A DNA stretch of 64,000 nucleotides from Bradyrhizobium barranii subsp. apii (GTDB taxonomy: Bacteria > Pseudomonadota > Alphaproteobacteria > Rhizobiales > Xanthobacteraceae), in contig NZ_CP096255.1 in assembly GCF_011516635.5 (NCBI RefSeq), positions 5,578,501 through 5,642,500 of the forward strand. Reading direction: 5' to 3'. Positions 18,328 to 27,738 of the stretch are shown in pieces. The notes beneath the pieces are model-generated. The model saw only the letters and a program-made list of their open reading frames with translations, had not been told where the DNA came from and did not search any database. Numbering within the stretch: the stretch's first letter is position 1; each line of letters begins with the position of its first letter. Position numbers and translations under genes: made by a program.

Positions 18328-19563
18328 CTACGGACTCCGCTCGTGGCCGACCTCGCCGGTGATGACGTCGCCGAACAGCTCCCAGGCCTGCCCGTTGAAG
18401 CGCATCAACTGCATCTGCTCGATCGGAAAGTAGTCGTCGGCGGAGGTGTTGACCATGATCCCGGGCAGCATCAGGTCGGTGTGGAAATTCTTCAGGCTAG
18501 TGGCCTGCTTCATCACGTTCTCACGGGTGAGATTGTCACCGCACTGCTTCAACACCTGCGCCATCGCCTCGGCCTGCACATAGCCGTAGATGTTGTTGGC
18601 GTTGGCCTTGTCGCCATCGGGATAATATTTGTCCATGAATTCGCGCCACTTCACCACCGCCGGGTCCTTGTCCCAGGTCGGGTCGGTCGGATCCTTCAGA
18701 TAGACGGTCGAGATGATGTCTTTGGAATAGTCGAGCCCGGCGGGCTTGAGCACCGAGGCGACCGAGGTCGCGGTATTGGCGAGGAAGAACTTTGGTTTCC
18801 AGCCGAGCTCGCCGACCTTCCGGATTGCCTGCGCCGAGCCCTTCGGGGCGGCCCATGAGAAGAAAATGTCGGCACCCGAGTCATGCAGCGCCACGATCTG
18901 CGAGTCGATCGAGGGATCGCTGACCTCATAGGACTTGTCGGCGATGATCATGCCGGCCTTGTCGCCGAGCCCGTCCTTCAGGCCCTTGAACTGGTCCTTG
19001 CCGGCGTCGTCGTTCTGCCAGAACACGGCGACCTTGCTGTTGGGGAAATGATCGCGAATGTATTTTGCGTAGATCCGCCCCTCGCTCTGGTAGTTCGGCT
19101 GGAAACCCATGGTCCACGGGAAATTCTTGGGGTCCCCGAACTTGGTGCCGCCGGAGGCGACGAACAGCTGCGGCACCTTCTTGGCGTTCATGTATTTCAT
19201 GATCGCGGAGTTCGAGGGCGTGCCGAGCGGCTGGAAGATCAGCAGCACCTCGTCGCTCTCGACCAGCTTGCGCGCCTGCGCGATCGCCTTCGGCGGTGAG
19301 TAAGCGTCGTCATAGCTGATGAAGTTGATCTTGCGGCCGTTGATTCCGCCCTGGTCGTTGATCATCCTGAAATAGGCGGCCTCGGTCTTGCCGATCACGC
19401 CATAGGACGACGCCGGCCCGCTATAGGGCATGATGTTGCCGATCTTGACTTCGGTATCGGTGGCGCCGGGATCGTATTTCTTCTGCGCCAAGGCCGGTGC
19501 CGTGACGAGCACGCCGGCAGCAAGAATGGCGAGGGCAGCAAGGCTTTCGCGACGACCCGGCAT
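18328..19563 (-). CDS. Branched-chain amino acid ABC transporter substrate-binding protein (LivK-like)
   Basis: 411 residues. A signal peptide (LAALAILAAGVLVTAPALAQ) is followed by a Peripla_BP_6 fold: VKIGNIMPYSGPASSYGVIGK, FISYDDAYSPPKAIAQARKL, FWQNDDAGKDQFKGLKDGLG and NIYGYVQAEAMAQVLKQCG. The family binds branched-chain amino acids, amides or aromatic acids for Liv-type uptake. No LivHMGF genes lie beside it, so it is an orphan receptor using a distant transporter; many such copies are typical of bradyrhizobia. AGGGGAGAG precedes the ATG. The start has its own 109-bp upstream region. Confidence 0.93.
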   Translation of the reverse strand: MPGRRESLAALAILAAGVLVTAPALAQKKYDPGATDTEVKIGNIMPYSGPASSYGVIGKTEAAYFRMINDQGGINGRKINFISYDDAYSPPKAIAQARKLVESDEVLLIFQPLGTPSNSAIMKYMNAKKVPQLFVASGGTKFGDPKNFPWTMGFQPNYQSEGRIYAKYIRDHFPNSKVAVFWQNDDAGKDQFKGLKDGLGDKAGMIIADKSYEVSDPSIDSQIVALHDSGADIFFSWAAPKGSAQAIRKVGELGWKPKFFLANTATSVASVLKPAGLDYSKDIISTVYLKDPTDPTWDKDPAVVKWREFMDKYYPDGDKANANNIYGYVQAEAMAQVLKQCGDNLTRENVMKQATSLKNFHTDLMLPGIMVNTSADDYFPIEQMQLMRFNGQAWELFGDVITGEVGHERSP

Positions 19564-19672
19564 CGTTCTCTCCCCTATGTTTTGTAGTCTTGTTTTGCGG
19601 AGAGTGTCGCAAGGCCGTTCGCCGCTGGCAAGCGCCGCGATTTTCCGCGCCGTGAAACGACGGACCCGGAAC

Positions 19673-20584
19673 CTACGCGATGCGCCGCAGCAGTGTCAGC
19701 GCGCGCCCGTCGATCACGAGCAGTGCGCTGCCGATGACGATGGCGCCCGCGATCTCGCGCGCGGAGATCGGCTCACCGAGCACCAGCCATCCCAGAAGGA
19801 TGGCGGTGACGGGAATGAGCAGCGTCACGAGCATCACATTGGTCGCGCCCGAGCGCCGCAGGATCTGAAAGAAGACGATATAGGCGAGCGCCGTCGAGAG
19901 GGCGGCTAGGCCAAGCACCGCGAGCCAGGTCGTCAGGCCCGGCATCGAAAGGTACCACGGCTGCTCCACTGCGCCGGCGACGACCGCCATCATCACCGTC
20001 GACGCCATCAGTTGAAACGTGGCCGTTCCCAGCGGAGGCGTGTCCTTCAGCAGCCGCCGCGCGGCCAGCGCCGCAAAGCCATAGCTGAACGCGCCGCCCA
20101 GGCAGAGCAGGATGCCGAACCCCTGCCCCGGCCTGGTCTCGATGCCCCATCCCCGCAGGATGATCACGCCGGCGAGGCCGAGCGCCACGCCGGCCACCCG
20201 ACGGATCTGCAGGGCCTCTTCGCCGGCCGCCGCCATCACCATCACCGTGAAGAGCGGCGTGGTCGCGTTCAGGATCGAGGCCAGTCCGCTCGGAATGAAG
20301 GTCTGGCCGAGCACGATCAGCGAGAACGGGATGACGTTGTTGAGCAGCCCGATGGCGACGAACGGCTTCCAGCCCGTCACTCCCTTGGGAAGCCCGATGC
20401 CCTGCATCCGGAGCAATGGCAGGAGAATGGCCGCGCCTAGTGCGACGCGCAGGAACACGAGCGTCAGCGGCGGCAATTCCCGCAGCGCCGCGCCATTGAA
20501 GAAGAACGATCCGCCCCAGAGAACCGAGAGCACCGCGAGCAGCGACCAGTCTCGCGCGTCGATCCTGTTGTCGTTCAGGGACAT
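19673..20584 (-). CDS. EamA-family (DMT) transporter
   Basis: 303 residues with ten predicted membrane helices in two EamA repeats (LAVLSVLWGGSFFFNGAALREL and the second half from FGILLCLGGAFSYGFAALAA). The family exports amino acids, metabolites or drugs; the substrate here is unknown. ATG 20584 is chosen because GAGG lies 8 bases upstream; an in-frame GTG at 20593 lacks a ribosome site. It lies 77 bp downstream of a second EamA gene. The two share the fold but are clearly diverged, so they are not a recent duplication. Confidence 0.9.
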   Translation of the reverse strand: MSLNDNRIDARDWSLLAVLSVLWGGSFFFNGAALRELPPLTLVFLRVALGAAILLPLLRMQGIGLPKGVTGWKPFVAIGLLNNVIPFSLIVLGQTFIPSGLASILNATTPLFTVMVMAAAGEEALQIRRVAGVALGLAGVIILRGWGIETRPGQGFGILLCLGGAFSYGFAALAARRLLKDTPPLGTATFQLMASTVMMAVVAGAVEQPWYLSMPGLTTWLAVLGLAALSTALAYIVFFQILRRSGATNVMLVTLLIPVTAILLGWLVLGEPISAREIAGAIVIGSALLVIDGRALTLLRRIA

Positions 20585-20661
20585 GTGTTTCACCTCGACG
20601 GCCGAGCCTGCCGCCTAGGACGGCGCGAGACAGTCCGCCACCCGATTTCCGACAAATTTGC

Positions 20662-21537
20662 TCAGGAGGGGCGCCGCGAGCGAGCTTCACCGGCAATATC
20701 GGCGATCACCGCTCCAATCACCAGCGCGCCGCCAATGAGCGCGTGAACGGCGGGCAGTTCGCGAAAAGCGACCCAGATCCAGAACGGCATCAGCGGCGTT
20801 TCCAGCGTCGCGATCAGCGAGGCCTGCCCTGATGGCAGCAAGCGCGAGCCGAGCATGTAGAAGGTCAGGCCGAGCGCAACCTGAAGGCAGCCGAACATCG
20901 CGAGGATGGCAAGGCCGTTGCCGCCGACATGAGCGATGTCGTGGGCGAAGGGAAGGCTGACCAGGCTCCCCAAGAAGTTCGACAGCGCCGCTGCCGCCAC
21001 CATCGACGTCTCGCGATGGCGCCGGACCACGACCGTCATGGCGGAGATGGCGAGCACCATCAGGCAGCTTAACGCCACGCCGCCGAGATCGGCGCCGGCC
21101 TGAACGCCGCCGACCGTGATCACCACGCCGGCAAAGGCAATCAGGCTCGCGGTCAGCGTACGCCACGTCGCGGCTTCGCCGAGCCACAGCCACGCCAGCG
21201 CAGCCGCAACGAAGGGCTGGGTGGCGATCAGCACCGCCACATTCATGACCTTGGTCATCTGAAGCGCGGGAATGAACGAGACCATGCCGACCGCGGACAA
21301 GGACGCGACGAGCAGGCCGCCCTTCCCCGGCACGACCAATTGCCACAGCGCAGCGCGGCCCTGCATCACGACAAGAAACACGCTGATCAGGCTGCCCGCG
21401 AACAGGCCGCGCCAGAACAGGATGGTCCAGGGATCGAACGGCAAGAGGCGCGTGAAGAACGGCGCCGTGCTCCAGGCAACTGCGGCAGCGATGACGAGGG
21501 CAATGCCGAGACCGCGATCCGAACGAGGCTGCCCCAT
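20662..21537 (-). CDS. EamA-family (DMT) transporter
   Basis: 291 residues, ten helices in two EamA units (ALVIAAAVAWSTAPFFTRLLPFDPWTILFWRG, then LSCLMVLAISAMTVVVRRHRE). It starts 14 bp after the stop of the dehydrogenase gene, so it is probably the third gene of a prfB-led operon. Substrate unknown. The tail (DIAGEARSRRPS) is short and basic, as usual for the family. Confidence 0.9.
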   Translation of the reverse strand: MGQPRSDRGLGIALVIAAAVAWSTAPFFTRLLPFDPWTILFWRGLFAGSLISVFLVVMQGRAALWQLVVPGKGGLLVASLSAVGMVSFIPALQMTKVMNVAVLIATQPFVAAALAWLWLGEAATWRTLTASLIAFAGVVITVGGVQAGADLGGVALSCLMVLAISAMTVVVRRHRETSMVAAAALSNFLGSLVSLPFAHDIAHVGGNGLAILAMFGCLQVALGLTFYMLGSRLLPSGQASLIATLETPLMPFWIWVAFRELPAVHALIGGALVIGAVIADIAGEARSRRPS

Positions 21538-21551
21538 GTTGATGCGCCCAG

Positions 21552-22433
21552 CTAGGTCGGCTTCTTCGGCCGCGACACCAGCTCGATCATCTTGCCTTCA
21601 TCGTCGTCGGGCATTGCGGCCTTGGCCTGCGCGTAGGACTCGACCGCGGCGCGCGAGACCAGCGGCTTGTCGGCGAGCAGGCTTTCGGCGAGCTTTACCG
21701 CATAGGCGGCATCCTTGTGCCGCAGCGCCGCCGTAAAGGTCGCGCCGCTGAAATCGCGGGCGACCATGCGCTTGGAATGACGCTGCACCTGCGGGCTGGC
21801 GGCGACGCCGGCCTGGATCGATTCCAGCACCAGGTTCATGTCGAGCCCGGCCTGTTCGGCGATGGCGAGGCCTTCGGCAAGGCCCGCGATCTGGATCGCA
21901 CCCAGGAGATTGTTGATGAGCTTGTAGACCGTGCCGGAGCCGACCGCGCCGAAATGGCGGATGGTCGAGCCGATCGGTTCGAGGAACGGCCGCGCACGTT
22001 CGAGATCAGCTGCGTCGGCGCCGGCGAGCAGCGTCAGCTTTCCGGCCGCGGCCGCATCCGGCAATCCCGTCACGGGGCAGTCGATGTAGATCAGCCCGCG
22101 CGCGTTCAGTTCGCGGCCCATCTCGCGGGCGTGGTCATAGGAGACGGTGGAGCACTCGATCGCAATGGTGCCGGCCTTTGCCGTCTTGGCCGCGCCCTCA
22201 GGCCCGAGCCAGACCGCGCGCGAGGCGTCGTCATCGGCGACCATGGTCACGACCGCATCGGCATCGATCGCGGCATCCTCAGGCGACGTCGCCCAATGCG
22301 CACCGCGCGCGATCAGGTCGTCCGCTTTTGCCTTGCTGCGATTCCACAGCGTCACCGTGAATCCGGCATCGAGATAGCGGCCGGCCATGCCGTGGCCCAT
22401 CCGCCCCAACCCGATGAAGGCGACGCGGGACAT
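21552..22433 (-). CDS. NAD(P)-dependent beta-hydroxyacid dehydrogenase family (HIBADH-like)
   Basis: 293 residues. The N-terminal Rossmann motif is VAFIGLGRMGHGMAGRYLDAG with the cofactor strand VTLWNRSKAKADDL; Arg after Asn suggests NADP preference. The substrate loop is IDCPVTGLPDAAAAGKLTLL and the catalytic Lys lies in GSGTVYKLINNLLGA. These fit 3-hydroxyisobutyrate, tartronate-semialdehyde or glyoxylate/succinic-semialdehyde reductases; the exact substrate is not determinable. ATG 22433 shares a base with the prfB TGA (TGATG), so its translation is coupled to RF2. Confidence 0.9.
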   Translation of the reverse strand: MSRVAFIGLGRMGHGMAGRYLDAGFTVTLWNRSKAKADDLIARGAHWATSPEDAAIDADAVVTMVADDDASRAVWLGPEGAAKTAKAGTIAIECSTVSYDHAREMGRELNARGLIYIDCPVTGLPDAAAAGKLTLLAGADAADLERARPFLEPIGSTIRHFGAVGSGTVYKLINNLLGAIQIAGLAEGLAIAEQAGLDMNLVLESIQAGVAASPQVQRHSKRMVARDFSGATFTAALRHKDAAYAVKLAESLLADKPLVSRAAVESYAQAKAAMPDDDEGKMIELVSRPKKPT

Positions 22434-23564
22434 CAGTCGACGTCCTCGATGTCGGCGCCGGTGGTGCCGAAGGCGCGCTGCGCCAGGGTTGCGGCCATGA
22501 AGTCGTCGAGCTCGCCGTTCAGCACGCCCGATGTGTCGGACGTCTGCACGCCGGTGCGCAGGTCCTTCACCATCTGGTAGGGCTGCAGCACGTAGGAGCG
22601 GATCTGGTGGCCCCAGCCGATATCGGTCTTGGCGGCCTGGTCGGCGGCGGCCTTCTCCTCGCGCTTCTTCAGCTCGATCTCGTAAAGCCGCGCGCGCAGC
22701 ATGTCCCAGGCCTGCGCCCGGTTCTTGTGCTGGGAGCGGCCGGCCTGGCAGACCACGGCAACGCCGGTCGGAATATGCGTCAGGCGCACCGCGGATTCGG
22801 TCTTGTTGACGTGCTGGCCGCCGGCGCCGCCCGAGCGCATGGTGTCGACGCGGACGTCGGCTTCCTTGATGTCGATCTTGATGCTGTCGTCGATGACGGG
22901 GAACACCTGCACGCTCGAAAACGAGGTGTGCCGCCGCGCGTTGGAATCGAACGGCGAGATGCGCACCAACCGGTGCACGCCCGCCTCCGTCTTCAGCCAA
23001 CCATAGGCGTTGTGGCCCGAGACCTGGATCGTCGCGGACTTGATGCCGGCCTCTTCGCCCTCGGACTCTTCGAGGAATTCGACCTTGAAGCCGTGCGTCT
23101 CGGCCCAGCGCGTGTACATGCGCAGCAGCATCTGCGCCCAGTCCTGGCTCTCCGTGCCGCCGGCGCCGGCATGGACTTCGAGATAGGAATCGAAACGATC
23201 GGCCTCGCCTGACAGCAGCGCCTCGAGCTCGCGCCGTGCGACTTCCTTCTTGAGGTTCTTCAGCGCGGCTTCGGCCTCAGCAACGACACCCGCATCGCCC
23301 TCGGCCTCGCCGAGCTCGATCATGCCGATGTCGTCTTCGAGCTCCTGCTCGACCTTGCCGATGCCCGAGAGCGAATCCTCAAGCGAGGTGCGCTCCTGCA
23401 TCAGCTTCTGGGCTTTCTGGGGATCGTTCCAGAGGTTGGGATCTTCTGCGAGCTTGTTCAGCTCAGCGAGGCGCGCCGTCGATTTCTCGACGTCAAAGAT
23501 GCCTCCTCAGCAGCCCGACTGACTGCTTGATCTCTTCTACCAACCGTTCGATTTCGGCGCGCAT
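22433..23564 (-). CDS. prfB: Peptide chain release factor 2, programmed +1 frameshift
   Basis: The first frame starts at ATG 23564 (MRAEIERLVEEIKQ) and hits TGA after 23 codons (23495-23493) in the context AGGAGG-CAT-CTT-TGA-C. A +1 shift at CTT-TGA-C resumes at GAC (23494) and reads DVEKSTARLAELN to the end, giving 376 residues, the usual RF2 size. The internal AGGAGG three bases before CTT and the slippery CTTTGAC are the standard RF2 autoregulatory signal: scarce RF2 favours the shift. The body has the SPF stop-recognition tripeptide (RISPFDSNARR) and the GGQ catalytic motif (GGAGGQHVNKTESAVRL). RF2 releases peptides at UGA and UAA. It lies downstream of the PBP1A gene. Confidence 0.96.
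23490..23508 (-). promoter_or_regulatory. RF2 recoding site (SD-like AGGAGG plus CTTTGAC)
   Basis: On the minus strand AGGAGG, CAT, then CTT TGA C. The SD-like hexamer stimulates the +1 slip of the CTT-decoding tRNA at the UGA codon. The layout matches the conserved prfB recoding element. Confidence 0.95.
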
Positions 23565-23668
23565 GTTGTTCTCTGATCTCGCGGAATCCCGCGTGCAATT
23601 CAGATCGGGATGTAGCGGCGGCGGCTGCAAAGCGCAACCGCCGGAACCGCGATCGTCCGTCTTATCCG

Positions 23669-26179
23669 CTAGTACAGCCCGCCGGTGCCCGGCCGCATGA
23701 AGAAGCCGGAATCCGGCTGCTGCTGCTGCGACGCCGGCACGCCGCCGCGCCCGTCGGCATCAGCAACGCCGATCACCGAATAGTTGTCCGGCGGCGCCGT
23801 GCCCGGCTTGAAGGCTTCCAAAATGGTTCCGCCGGTCTCGCCGGGACCGGCGCGCATGCCGGTCTTGGAGACGACGCGCACGAGCTTGATGCCGGCCGGC
23901 ACCTTGAACGGAACGGCGGGCTTGTCGGCGAGCGCAAGCTTGAGGAAGTCGCGCGCGATGGGTGCGGCCAGATGGCCGCCGGTCGCGGCGTTGCCCCTAC
24001 CGAGCGCGCGCGGCTTGTCGTAGCCCATATAGATCGCGACGGCGACGTCGGGCGAGAAGCCGACGAACCAGGCGTCCTTGGCCTCGTTGGTGGTGCCGGT
24101 CTTGCCGGCGATCGGCTTGCCGACCTCCTTGACCACGGTTGCGGTACCGGCCTGGACCACGCCTTCCATCAGCTCGGTGATCTGATAGGCGGTCATGGAA
24201 TCCAGCACCTGCTCGCGGCGGTCGATCAGCTGCGGCTCGACCTGATTCTTCCAGCCGCCCGGCGCGTCGCAGCCGCGGCATTCACGCTGGTCGTGCTTGA
24301 AGATGGTGCGGCCGTAACGGTCCTGGATGCGGTCGATCAAGGTCGGCTTCACCCGGCGACCGCCATTGGCGAGCATCGAATAGGCCGTGACCATGCGCAT
24401 CGCCGTGGTCTCGCCGGCGCCGAGCGCGTAGGACAGATAGTTCGGCAGTTCGTCATAGACGCCGAAGCGGCGCGCATATTCGCCGATCAGGGGCATGCCG
24501 ATGTCCTGCGCGAGGCGCACCGTCACGGTGTTCAGCGACTGCCGCAGCGCGTTGCGCAGCGTGACGGGTCCCTGGAATTTGCCGGACGAGAAGTTTTCGG
24601 GCCGCCACACGCCGGCGCCCTGGCCCTGGTCGATTTCGATGGGCGCGTCGAGCACCACGGTCGAGGGCGTATAACCGTTGTCGAGCGCGGCCGAATAGAC
24701 GATCGGCTTGAACGACGAGCCCGGCTGCCGGTAGGCCTGCGTGGCGCGGTTGAACTGGCTCTGGTCGAACGAGAAGCCGCCGACCATCGCGAGCACGCGG
24801 CCGGTCCAGGGATCCATCGCCACCATCGCACCGGACACTTCGGGGATCTGGCGCAGGCGGTACTGGCCTTCGACCGGCTGTCCCTCCTTGGTGTAGAGCG
24901 GATCGGCATAGATTACGTCGCCGGGCTGCAACACCTGCGCCACCGACGTCGGGGTCTTGCCCTTGGCATTGCCCTGGGCCGCCCTCGCCCAGCGCACGCC
25001 GTCGACCGTGACGATGCCGGTCTCGCGCTGCTTGCTGATGGCGCCGCCGAGCTCGCGGTTCGGCTGGAAGCCGATGCGCGCCGACTGGTCGCTGGTCTCC
25101 AGCACCACCGCCATGCGCCATGGCGAGATGTCGGAAAGCGACTTGATCTCGGCGAGCTTCACGCCCCAATCGCCCGAAATATCGAGCTTGCTCATCGCAC
25201 CGCGATAGCCCTGCTGCTCATCATAGTTCACGAGGCCGGCGACCATGGCCTTGCGCGCCATGACCTGGATCTTCGGATCGAGCGTGGTGCGGACGGACAG
25301 ACCGCCTTCGTAGAGCTTCTTCTCGCCGTAGCGCTCGAAGATGTCGCGGCGGACTTCCTCGGCGAAATATTCGCCGGCGAAGGTGTGGGCACCGTTGGAA
25401 CGGTTGGTGACGGCCAGCGGCTCCTTGCGCGCCTTGTCGGCGTCGGCCTGCTTGATCCAGCCGTTCTCCAGCAGACGGTCGATGACGTAGTTGCGGCGCT
25501 CGATGGCGCGGTCGCGGTTGCGCACCGGATGCAGCGTCGCGGGCATCTTCGGCAACGCGGCCAGATAGGACGCTTCAGCGACCGTCAGCTCGTTCACCGA
25601 CTTGTCGAAATACACCAGCGAAGCGGCCGCGATGCCGTAGGCGCCGAGGCCGAGATAGATCTCGTTCAGGTACAGCTCGAGGATCTTGTCCTTCGAGTAG
25701 GTCTTCTCGATGCGCATCGCCAGCAAGGCTTCCTTGATCTTGCGGGCGAAGGAGACCTCGTTGGTCAGAAGGAAGTTCTTGGCGACCTGCTGGGTGATCG
25801 TGGAGGCGCCCTGCGGACGCCGGTTCGAGCCGTAGTTCTGGATGAAGAGCACGCCGGCGCGCGCCATGCCGGTGTAGTCGATGCCGCCATGCTCGTAGAA
25901 ATTCTTGTCCTCGGCCGCGAGGAAGGCGTTGATCACGAGCTTCGGCACCGCCTGGATCGGCAGGTACAGCCGGCGCTCCTTGGCGTATTCGCCGAGCAGC
26001 GAGCCGTCGACCGCGTGCACGCGGGTCATCACCGGCGGCTCGTAATCCTGAAGCTGAGAGTAGTCCGGCAAGTCCTTGGAGAAATGCCAGATCAGGCCTG
26101 CCACGGCCCCGACACCGACAAGGAACACCACCGTTCCCGCGGCGAACAGGAAGCCCATGAACCGCACCAGCAAGCGCAT
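23669..26179 (-). CDS. mrcA: Penicillin-binding protein 1A
   Basis: 836 residues. A short cytoplasmic start and one membrane helix (VVFLVGVGAVAGLIWHF) lead into a GT51 transglycosylase domain with catalytic Glu90 (AAEDKNFYEHGGIDYTG) and GASTITQQVAKNFLL. An OB-like linker follows (~320-420). The transpeptidase domain has SSFK with Ser488, the SLN motif (RQSLNTVTV) and KTGTT (AGKTGTTNEAKDAW). It polymerises and cross-links peptidoglycan at the inner membrane. Length and domain order match class A PBP1a. It lies between the amidase gene and prfB, all on the minus strand, an arrangement I recall as common in Rhizobiales. Confidence 0.96.
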   Translation of the reverse strand: MRLLVRFMGFLFAAGTVVFLVGVGAVAGLIWHFSKDLPDYSQLQDYEPPVMTRVHAVDGSLLGEYAKERRLYLPIQAVPKLVINAFLAAEDKNFYEHGGIDYTGMARAGVLFIQNYGSNRRPQGASTITQQVAKNFLLTNEVSFARKIKEALLAMRIEKTYSKDKILELYLNEIYLGLGAYGIAAASLVYFDKSVNELTVAEASYLAALPKMPATLHPVRNRDRAIERRNYVIDRLLENGWIKQADADKARKEPLAVTNRSNGAHTFAGEYFAEEVRRDIFERYGEKKLYEGGLSVRTTLDPKIQVMARKAMVAGLVNYDEQQGYRGAMSKLDISGDWGVKLAEIKSLSDISPWRMAVVLETSDQSARIGFQPNRELGGAISKQRETGIVTVDGVRWARAAQGNAKGKTPTSVAQVLQPGDVIYADPLYTKEGQPVEGQYRLRQIPEVSGAMVAMDPWTGRVLAMVGGFSFDQSQFNRATQAYRQPGSSFKPIVYSAALDNGYTPSTVVLDAPIEIDQGQGAGVWRPENFSSGKFQGPVTLRNALRQSLNTVTVRLAQDIGMPLIGEYARRFGVYDELPNYLSYALGAGETTAMRMVTAYSMLANGGRRVKPTLIDRIQDRYGRTIFKHDQRECRGCDAPGGWKNQVEPQLIDRREQVLDSMTAYQITELMEGVVQAGTATVVKEVGKPIAGKTGTTNEAKDAWFVGFSPDVAVAIYMGYDKPRALGRGNAATGGHLAAPIARDFLKLALADKPAVPFKVPAGIKLVRVVSKTGMRAGPGETGGTILEAFKPGTAPPDNYSVIGVADADGRGGVPASQQQQPDSGFFMRPGTGGLY

Positions 26180-26397
26180 TATATGTTTATCCGTTCAAAC
26201 TCTGGATCAGCTCAAGGCACCCAAAACAGGCGCCAACTCCACGTCGCGAATTTACCGGCCTACTCAATTACATCAGTGCCGGACCCAAGACGCTTGCCGA
26301 ACGGGATTCTCGCCGATTCCGGAACCCCCTGCGGCATTTTTATAAAGCGCCCGCTGTGGCCAAACTAGGGCTTTTGCAACGGGACGGAAAATCCCTC

Positions 26398-26461
26398 TCA
26401 ATTCGACGCCTCCCGGTCGTCAATTCGACGATCCCCCGGTCGTCAATTTGACGATCCGGCC
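26398..26461. repeat. Three tandem copies of a ~23-bp unit at the amidase gene end
   Basis: Units start at 26398, 26420 and 26443; each begins TCAATT(C/T)GACG and runs through a CCCGG tract. The 26443 copy contains the last codons and TGA of the amidase gene; the other two repeat that gene end, including the stop, downstream. Confidence 0.85.
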
Positions 26462-27738
26462 GTGGCCATCCGCTTGGTCAGAAACCCGTCGATCGCCTGC
26501 GCCATCGAGCCCACGGCCTTGGACCGCCAGCCCTCGGAGACCAGATGCTCGAGGTCGCCCTTGTTGGAGACATAGCCGATCTCGACCAGCACCGACGGCA
26601 CGTCCGGCGCCTTGAGGACCCGGAAGCCGGCCGACTTCAGGGGATGCTTGTGCATCCGCACCGACGACTTCATTTCGCCCATCAACAGGCGGGCAAAACG
26701 GCTTGAAAAGGTACGAGTTTCCCGCTGGGTGAGGTCGATCAGGATGTCCGCGACGTCGGTCGGCTCCTCCGCGAGATTGAAACCGGCGATCGCGTCCGCC
26801 CGGTTTTCCGCGTCCGCCAGTCGCTGCGCCTCGGCGTCGGAGGCCTTGTCGGACAGCGTATAGATAGTCGCGCCCTGCGCATCGCCCTCGGCCTTCGGCA
26901 GCGCGTCGGCGTGGATCGAGACGAACAAGGCGGCCTTGAGCCCGCGAGCGACTTTGACCCGGTCGTTGAGCGGAATGAAGGTATCGTCGTCCCGTGTCAT
27001 CACCACGCGGAATTTGCCGGCCTTGTCCAGCCGGTCGCGCAGCGCCAGGCCGAAGGCCAGCACCAGGTTCTTCTCGCTCTCGCCGCCCGACTGCGTGCCG
27101 TTGTCGATGCCGCCATGGCCGGGATCGATCACGACGATCGGGCGTCCGTCGACCTTTTGCTGCCCGGCTTCCGGAGTTGCGGCGGCCGGAACCGTTGCCG
27201 GCGGCGCGTCGGCGATTGCCGGCCGCAGTTCGGGGCGTTTCTCGGGGACGAGCGACTGCACGAAGGCGGTCCGGTCGACCTCCTCCAGCTCAAGCACGAG
27301 CCGGGCCGGCTGGCCATTGGCGGCCTCCAGCACGTAGGACTTGGCGATCTTGGCCGGGCCTGTCAGGTCGAACACGATTCGCGAGCCGCCGGGCATGACC
27401 AGCCCGTAGCGGAAGGCCTTGACCAGTCCCCGCCCCTCGACCCCGGTGCCCGCAGGCAGTTGAAAATTGACTTGAGGCACATCGACCGCCACCCGATACG
27501 GGTCGGCGAGCGTCACGGCGCGGAAGGTGACGGCCTGATCGATGTCGAGGATGAAGCGGGTCTGCTTGCCATCGCCGGCCAGCCGGGCGGCGGAGGCGGT
27601 GGGAAAATTCGCTACCGCAACAGAGGGCTGCGGCTGGCTTTCCGCCGCGCTCAGGCGCCAGGAATCAGCGCATACCAATGCTGCGGCGCACAGAAGCGCG
27701 CATCCCAGCAAAACCCTTTGATTTGTGCGGCTCGTCAC
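26443..27738 (-). CDS. amiC: N-acetylmuramoyl-L-alanine amidase, AmiC type
   Basis: 431 residues from GTG 27738. An N-terminal hydrophobic signal (VLLGCALLCAAALVCADS) precedes an AMIN domain (~40-150; TRFILDIDQAVTFRAVTLADPYR). The C-terminal Amidase_3 domain (~200-420) has zinc-ligand motifs VVIDPGHGGIDNGTQ and ESEKNLVLAFG, SIHADALP, and the catalytic Glu region VPSVLVEIGYVSN. AmiC enzymes cut the septal peptidoglycan stem peptide during cell separation. AMIN targets the septum, and activity normally needs an EnvC/NlpD-type M23 partner; the M23 protein at 5242 is a candidate, by inference. PBP1A follows on the same strand. Confidence 0.94.
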   Translation of the reverse strand: MTSRTNQRVLLGCALLCAAALVCADSWRLSAAESQPQPSVAVANFPTASAARLAGDGKQTRFILDIDQAVTFRAVTLADPYRVAVDVPQVNFQLPAGTGVEGRGLVKAFRYGLVMPGGSRIVFDLTGPAKIAKSYVLEAANGQPARLVLELEEVDRTAFVQSLVPEKRPELRPAIADAPPATVPAAATPEAGQQKVDGRPIVVIDPGHGGIDNGTQSGGESEKNLVLAFGLALRDRLDKAGKFRVVMTRDDDTFIPLNDRVKVARGLKAALFVSIHADALPKAEGDAQGATIYTLSDKASDAEAQRLADAENRADAIAGFNLAEEPTDVADILIDLTQRETRTFSSRFARLLMGEMKSSVRMHKHPLKSAGFRVLKAPDVPSVLVEIGYVSNKGDLEHLVSEGWRSKAVGSMAQAIDGFLTKRMATAGSSN

